Assembly: GCA_031269735.1 (NCBI GenBank)
Contig: JAISYS010000036.1
Span: 1-36,087, forward strand
Source: Candidatus Endomicrobiellum cubanum
GTDB taxonomy: Bacteria > Elusimicrobiota > Endomicrobiia > Endomicrobiales > Endomicrobiaceae
Direction: 5' to 3'
DNA length: 36,087 bases
Shown here: piece by piece, positions 32,191-36,087 of the stretch
Layout of the letters: each line of letters begins with the position of its first letter
How positions within the stretch are numbered: the first letter of the stretch is position 1
Program-made: the position numbers and the translations under genes
Notes under the pieces: model-generated
What the model was told of the DNA's origin: nothing
Database searches by the model: none
Seen by the model: the letters and a program-made list of their open reading frames with translations, nothing else

Positions 32191-32274
32191 AGCTCTCTAA
32201 CAAGCCTTACGTTTTTGCCTTGCTTTGACAAAAAATTTACAATAATTATACGCATTAGGATTTTCAGAGAAACC
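32191..32274 (-). repeat. Family A dispersed repeat, copy A6 (84 bp, short form)
   Basis: On the minus strand it begins GGTTTCTCTGAAAATCCTAA, carries the core ATGCGTATAATTATTGTAAA, TTGTCAAAGCAAGG and CAAAAACGTAAGG, and ends in the reverse complement of AGCTCTCTAACAAGCC. It lies 26 bases before mnmG. Read on the plus strand the core contains TTGACA (32225-32230), 16 bases, TATACG (32247-32252), a promoter-like pair facing mnmG. Confidence 0.85.
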
Positions 32275-32300
32275 CTTTTAATATAAACCAGAGGAATATT

Positions 32301-34097
32301 ATGGAAAGAAGATTTCAGGTTGTAGTCATAGGTGCAGGACATGCTGGTTGTGAAGCTGCCTTAGCTTCTGCAAGAATGGGCTTAAAAACACTCATTATTA
32401 CATTAAATGTTGATTCCATAGCAAGAATGCCTTGTAATCCTGCTATAGGAGGGATAGCTAAAGGACAAATGGTTAGAGAAATTGACGCTATGGGAGGTGA
32501 AATGGGTTGGATAACTGACCATGCTGGCCTTCAATTCAAAATTCTAAACAGTTCAAGAGGACCAGCTGTTTGGTCTCCAAGAGCGCAATGTGATAAGGAA
32601 CTTTATTCTGTTTTAATGTCAAAGTCTTTACAGAATCAAACAAATTTAGAAATATTACAATCTGAAGCAATTTCTATAATAGTTAAAAATGGAAAAGTTT
32701 GTGGAGTTAAAATACTTACTGGAGAAGAGATAGAAGCAGAGGCTGTTGTAGTAACAACTGGAACCTTCTTAAAAGGCACAATTCATCTTGGAAAAATGCA
32801 TTTTGAAGGAGGAAGATTTAATGAAAGACCTTCTTCACATCTTTCAAAATCATTAATTGACGATGCTGGATTAGAGCTTGGAAGGTTTAAAACAACAACA
32901 ACGCCAAGAATTAATACTTTGTCAATAGATTATTCAAAAATGACAGAACAGCCTGGAGATGAAAAACCAAAACCTTTTTCACATTTTACAGAAATAGAAT
33001 CTTGGAGAAAAAATTTAAAACAACTTTCTTGCTGGCTTACATATACAAATCCAAAAACACACAAAATTGTAGGAGATAACTTGGATCTTTCTTCAATTGA
33101 TATAGGGCAAGTAAACAGCAAAAGTCCAAGATACTGCCCTGCTATAGAAGAAAAAATTGAGCGTTACCCAGAAAAGACAAGTCATCATATTTTCGTAGAA
33201 CCAGAAGGATACAATACAAATGAAGTATATTTAAATGGCTTATACACTGGACTTCCATTTGATTTACAACAACAAATGATCAACTCTATAGCTGGCCTTG
33301 AAAATGCAAAAGTCATACGTTATGGATATGCTATAGAGTACGATTATTCAAGTCCCTTACAAATAACAAAATCTCTAGAAACAAAAACTTGTCAAAATCT
33401 TTTTTTGGGAGGACAAGTTAATGGCACGACTGGATATGAGGAAGCTGCATCTCAGGGTTTTGTAGCTGGAGTAAACGCTGCCTTAAAAGTTTTGGGTAAA
33501 GAGCCGCTTATCCTAAAAAGAAACGAATCTTACATAGGAATATTAATAGACGATATTACAACAAGGGGCATGGATGAACCTTACAGAATGTTTACTTCTA
33601 GAGCAGAGTATAGACTCTCCATTAGAAACGACAATGCAGACTTAAGACTTATGGACATAGGACGCTCTTTAGGACTTATTTCTGATAAAGCCTATAAAAA
33701 ATTTGAACTCTACAGAAATACTTTAAATGATATATATAACAACACCATTGACAACCTTCCAACTGATCAAGATTTATCACCATGGTCATTGGAAAAGGCA
33801 AAAGAAGAAGTGTATATTCATAAAAAATATGAGGGATACATTGAAATACAAGACAAGTTGGCAAACAAAGTGAAAAAAAATGAAGATAAAAAAATTCCTT
33901 CTGATTTTGATTATAGTAAAATAAATTCTTTATCTGCAGAAACAAAACAAAGACTTATACAAATACGTCCTCAAACAATAGGACAAGCATCAAGAGTACA
34001 TGCAATTAAGCCTTCTGACATAGCTATAATCACAATACATTTAGAAAAACAAAAAAAGGAGAGAAAGCAAAAAATAAGTGGACAATACAATAGTTGA
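32301..34097 (+). CDS. mnmG: tRNA uridine-5-carboxymethylaminomethyl modification enzyme MnmG (GidA)
   Basis: FAD enzyme that with MnmE builds the cmnm5 group on U34 of wobble tRNAs. The dinucleotide-binding start VVVIGAGHAGCEAALASARMG, NPAIGGIAKGQMVREIDAMGG, SRGPAVWSPRAQCDK, TTGTFLKGTIHLG, FLGGQVNGTTGYEEAASQG, TTRGMDEPYRMFTSRAEYRL and the C-terminal RIRPQT-like region (QIRPQTIGQASRV) are present. The length of 598 is slightly below the common ~620-630. GAGGA stands five bases before the ATG. rsmG is the last gene of the same operon, as the gid gene pair often is. Confidence 0.97.
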   Translation: MERRFQVVVIGAGHAGCEAALASARMGLKTLIITLNVDSIARMPCNPAIGGIAKGQMVREIDAMGGEMGWITDHAGLQFKILNSSRGPAVWSPRAQCDKELYSVLMSKSLQNQTNLEILQSEAISIIVKNGKVCGVKILTGEEIEAEAVVVTTGTFLKGTIHLGKMHFEGGRFNERPSSHLSKSLIDDAGLELGRFKTTTTPRINTLSIDYSKMTEQPGDEKPKPFSHFTEIESWRKNLKQLSCWLTYTNPKTHKIVGDNLDLSSIDIGQVNSKSPRYCPAIEEKIERYPEKTSHHIFVEPEGYNTNEVYLNGLYTGLPFDLQQQMINSIAGLENAKVIRYGYAIEYDYSSPLQITKSLETKTCQNLFLGGQVNGTTGYEEAASQGFVAGVNAALKVLGKEPLILKRNESYIGILIDDITTRGMDEPYRMFTSRAEYRLSIRNDNADLRLMDIGRSLGLISDKAYKKFELYRNTLNDIYNNTIDNLPTDQDLSPWSLEKAKEEVYIHKKYEGYIEIQDKLANKVKKNEDKKIPSDFDYSKINSLSAETKQRLIQIRPQTIGQASRVHAIKPSDIAIITIHLEKQKKERKQKISGQYNS

Positions 34098-34872
34098 TAT
34101 ATACTTTTTTACAGGTACAGGGAATACTTTTCTTGCTGCATCAAAAATCGCACAAATTCTTGAAAGTAAAAACTACAAAGTAAGTGTGTCTGATATAGCA
34201 AAAAGTGAGGCTGCTTCTATAAATTTGTCTCATATAATAGGGATAGGTTTTCCAATTGCATTTTGGAACACGTTCCCTATTGTTAAAAATTTTATAAATA
34301 CTTTGCCCAATACAGAAAATGCTACAAAAGTTTTTATATTTACCACTATGGGAGACTCTTCTTTAAATGCAGCAAGCAATTTTGGACACGTTCTAAAAAA
34401 CAAAGGATATAAATTAATTGGGGCTAGCAGCTTTTTGATGCCTAATAATTTTATAGCAGTCCAAAAAGAAAGTAAAAACATTGAAAAGAGAGAAAAAGCC
34501 TATAAACAACTGCAAACTTTCGCAAAAAGTTTAACTGACACAGATATAAAACCTGTAAAAACAAACTCCTTTTTTAAGTTATGTTTTGTTATTACAAATT
34601 TTATAACCGATAGATGGAAAGGCAAATTATTCCAAAAAATCGTTAAGTTTAAAATTCAAAAAAAGAAGTGCATTAAATGCGGTTTTTGTGCTAAAATCTG
34701 CCCAGCAAAAAACATTGATTTCAACGGAACTTATCCTACTTTTAAAGCTCGAAATTGTCAGATATGTATGAGATGCATATCTTACTGTCCTCAAAAAGCA
34801 ATAAAATCTGTTTTAATAAGAAAAACATATCAAGCTTTAAATAAACAAGAGCAAGAAAAATGCTTCTTTTAG
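34078..34872 (+). CDS. EFR1-type flavodoxin/ferredoxin fusion protein
   Basis: The N-terminal flavodoxin-like domain begins VDIYFFTGTGNTFLAASKIA (FMN phosphate loop TGTGNT) and continues through GIGFPIAFWNTFP and IFTTMGDSS. The C-terminal part (about 195-245) has two 4Fe-4S ferredoxin motifs, CIKCGFCAKICP and CQICMRCISYCP. Proteins of this make-up (EFR1 family) are presumed electron carriers in anaerobes; the partner is unknown. The only usable start is GTG at 34078, so the gene overlaps the mnmG end by 20 bases; AAGGAG lies about 16 bases upstream, longer than ideal. The 3' end overlaps the next gene by 13 bases. Confidence 0.9.
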   Translation: MDNTIVDIYFFTGTGNTFLAASKIAQILESKNYKVSVSDIAKSEAASINLSHIIGIGFPIAFWNTFPIVKNFINTLPNTENATKVFIFTTMGDSSLNAASNFGHVLKNKGYKLIGASSFLMPNNFIAVQKESKNIEKREKAYKQLQTFAKSLTDTDIKPVKTNSFFKLCFVITNFITDRWKGKLFQKIVKFKIQKKKCIKCGFCAKICPAKNIDFNGTYPTFKARNCQICMRCISYCPQKAIKSVLIRKTYQALNKQEQEKCFF

Positions 34873-35123
34873 ATATATTAGGATTTACAGCAGGTTTCTT
34901 TTCCATGATAATCTTTGTTCCACAGATTTACAAAACTTGGAAAAACAAATCTGCTAGAGATGTCTCTATTCAAACATTTATTATATGTACAATAAGTAAC
35001 ATTCTGTGGGTAATTTACGGCATTTTTTTAAAAGAACCTGCTATTTACGTAACAAATATTGTGATGTGTTCTCTTGCTTTAACACAAATTTCTCTAAAAA
35101 TTAAATATGATTTTAAAAAATAA
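34860..35123 (+). CDS. SemiSWEET-like PQ-loop transporter
   Basis: A small membrane protein of 87 residues with three hydrophobic helices (about 4-24, 38-56, 62-80) and the PQ-loop motif VPQIYKTWKNKSARDVS after the first helix. This is the SemiSWEET fold, which dimerises to carry sugars in bacteria; the substrate cannot be read. It overlaps the end of the flavodoxin/ferredoxin gene by 13 bases and sits nine bases before rsmG, so it should be co-translated with both. Confidence 0.9.
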   Translation: MLLLDILGFTAGFFSMIIFVPQIYKTWKNKSARDVSIQTFIICTISNILWVIYGIFLKEPAIYVTNIVMCSLALTQISLKIKYDFKK

Positions 35124-35131
35124 TTTACTAT

Positions 35132-35878
35132 ATGCAAGATATTTTAATATTTAAACAATTCCAGGAGTACGCTAAAATAAACATAATCTCTTTTTTATCA
35201 GAAGAAATGATAAATGGATTTGAGATATACTTTAACGAACTTATAGAATGGAATCAAAAATTTAATCTTATATCTTTTAAAACAGAACAAGACATATTAT
35301 ACAGACACTTTTGCGATTGCCTATATAGCGCAAAAGCAATGAGTGAATTAGAAAATTTTAAAAGTGCAAAGGTAGCAGACTTGGGAACTGGCTCAGGCAT
35401 GCCAGGAATACCTGTAAAAATTGTGTTGCCTAACATTCAAATTACATTAGTTGAATCCATAACAAAAAAATGTAAATTCCTTGAAAGCGTAAACAACAAG
35501 CTGAATTCTAATATAGAAATACTAAATACTCGAGCAGAAGAAATAGGACAAAATCTAAAATACAGAAATAAGTACGACTTCGTTTTATCTAGAGCTGTAA
35601 GCAAGTTTTCTCCTAACTTAGAAATTTCAATCCCATTATTAAAAATTGGTGGTTATTTTATAGTTCACAAAACAAAAGATTCAATTTTAAACCTAAAAGA
35701 AGGTTTACCCTCTTTAGATAATGCTCTTAAACATCTTGGATCAAAATTAGAAAAAACTATATCCTACAATTTGCCTAATCAAGACCTTGATTATTGCATT
35801 TTAATATTTAAAAAATATAAAGATACGCCGTCACAATTTCCTAGAAAAGTTGGAATACCAGAAAAGAAACCTTTATAG
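35132..35878 (+). CDS. rsmG: 16S rRNA (guanine527-N7)-methyltransferase RsmG (GidB)
   Basis: SAM-dependent methylase of G527 in 16S rRNA. Signatures: WNQKFNLIS with RHFCDCLYS, the SAM-binding VADLGTGSGMPGIPV, ITLVESITKKCKFL, NTRAEEIG, FVLSRAVSKF and the C-terminal PRKVGIPEKKPL. The length of 248 is slightly longer than the usual 210-240, with an N-terminal extension. There is no clear ribosome binding site, which suggests coupling with the preceding gene. A family B repeat follows 48 bases after the stop. Confidence 0.95.
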   Translation: MQDILIFKQFQEYAKINIISFLSEEMINGFEIYFNELIEWNQKFNLISFKTEQDILYRHFCDCLYSAKAMSELENFKSAKVADLGTGSGMPGIPVKIVLPNIQITLVESITKKCKFLESVNNKLNSNIEILNTRAEEIGQNLKYRNKYDFVLSRAVSKFSPNLEISIPLLKIGGYFIVHKTKDSILNLKEGLPSLDNALKHLGSKLEKTISYNLPNQDLDYCILIFKKYKDTPSQFPRKVGIPEKKPL

Positions 35879-35925
35879 TCAAATTTTTATGGATATGTAT
35901 ACATATTAATGAATTTTAATAGTCC

Positions 35926-35993
35926 CCTGACTTGACCGGTTTAAGGAAAAAAAGGGGAAATCACTCATAAAAAGGAAGGAAAGGGGTAACCCA
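35926..35993 (+). repeat. Family B dispersed repeat, copy B2
   Basis: The unit begins CCTGACTTGACCGGTTTAAG, then GGAAAAAAAGGGGAAATC, TCATAAAAAGGAAGG and GGGGTAACCC, aligning with B1 over about 67 bases. The right-hand inverted end TCAAGTCAGG is not seen. The rest of the window to 36087 (about 95 bases) is AT-rich and I see no feature in it. Confidence 0.65.
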
Positions 35994-36087
35994 AAGAGTT
36001 AGTTTTATATAAAAGCATCTACTTTTTGTTTTTTCTAAAAATGAAGTTGTCCTCTTTACTTGTATATATTTTTTACATAATTAGTGT

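Noticed and set aside
35892-35906. Perfect palindrome ATATGTATACATAT after rsmG
   Set aside because: It is AT-only apart from two G/C pairs, lacks a T-run and is short enough to arise by chance in this composition; not called as terminator or operator.

Overview
The window is AT-rich (roughly 30% G+C by eye) and almost fully coding. It comes from a diderm bacterium: Lnt, EnvC, a PorV-like outer-membrane protein and a phosphatidylethanolamine pathway are all present. The mix of GTP-dependent PEPCK, a 171-residue Ndk, PorV/TPR fusions and PEGA-bearing Ser/Thr kinases suggests an Elusimicrobiota member (Endomicrobium-like). That placement is inference from gene content. I found no tRNA, rRNA, CRISPR array or transposase.

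Layout. Genes from 275 to 30574 all lie on the minus strand, and 32301-35878 lies on the plus strand. Reading the minus strand from right to left: site-2 protease, trpS, scpA, scpB (one operon); a long operon with Ser/Thr kinase, FHA/beta-propeller protein, PP2C phosphatase, receiver-domain protein, PorV-TPR protein, galT, glgA, ftsX, envC; then an S41 protease, a small membrane protein, tsaD and dus; then secA, lnt and prfB (with a programmed +1 frameshift); then psd, pssA, ndk; then pckG; and at the left edge the first 21 codons of an Mfd/UvrB-like frame. The plus-strand operon is mnmG, a flavodoxin/ferredoxin protein, a SemiSWEET and rsmG.

Between the two divergent operons (30.6-32.2 kb) is a non-core islet. 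It holds a strong promoter driving a predicted ~115-nt structured RNA with an intrinsic terminator, a DUF3800 gene broken by one frameshift, and a second decayed reading frame. The islet is bracketed by two copies of a divergent-promoter segment (43 bp identical).

Two dispersed intergenic repeat families are visible. Family A has six copies (84-178 bp): imperfect palindromes with ends like GGTCTnTCTAAAAACC, resembling enterobacterial ERIC elements in size, palindromy and position. Several lie in the leaders of operons, and one orientation carries promoter-like boxes. Family B has one complete 84-bp copy with 10-bp terminal inverted repeats, one partial copy and one fragment; the two larger copies sit near the two ends of the window.

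The genes combine envelope biogenesis (phospholipid synthesis, lipoprotein acylation, Sec export, FtsX-EnvC), carbon storage and sugar metabolism (GlgA, GalT, PEPCK), translation and tRNA modification (PrfB, TsaD, Dus, MnmG, RsmG, TrpS), and a phospho-signalling cluster that probably senses or controls envelope state.
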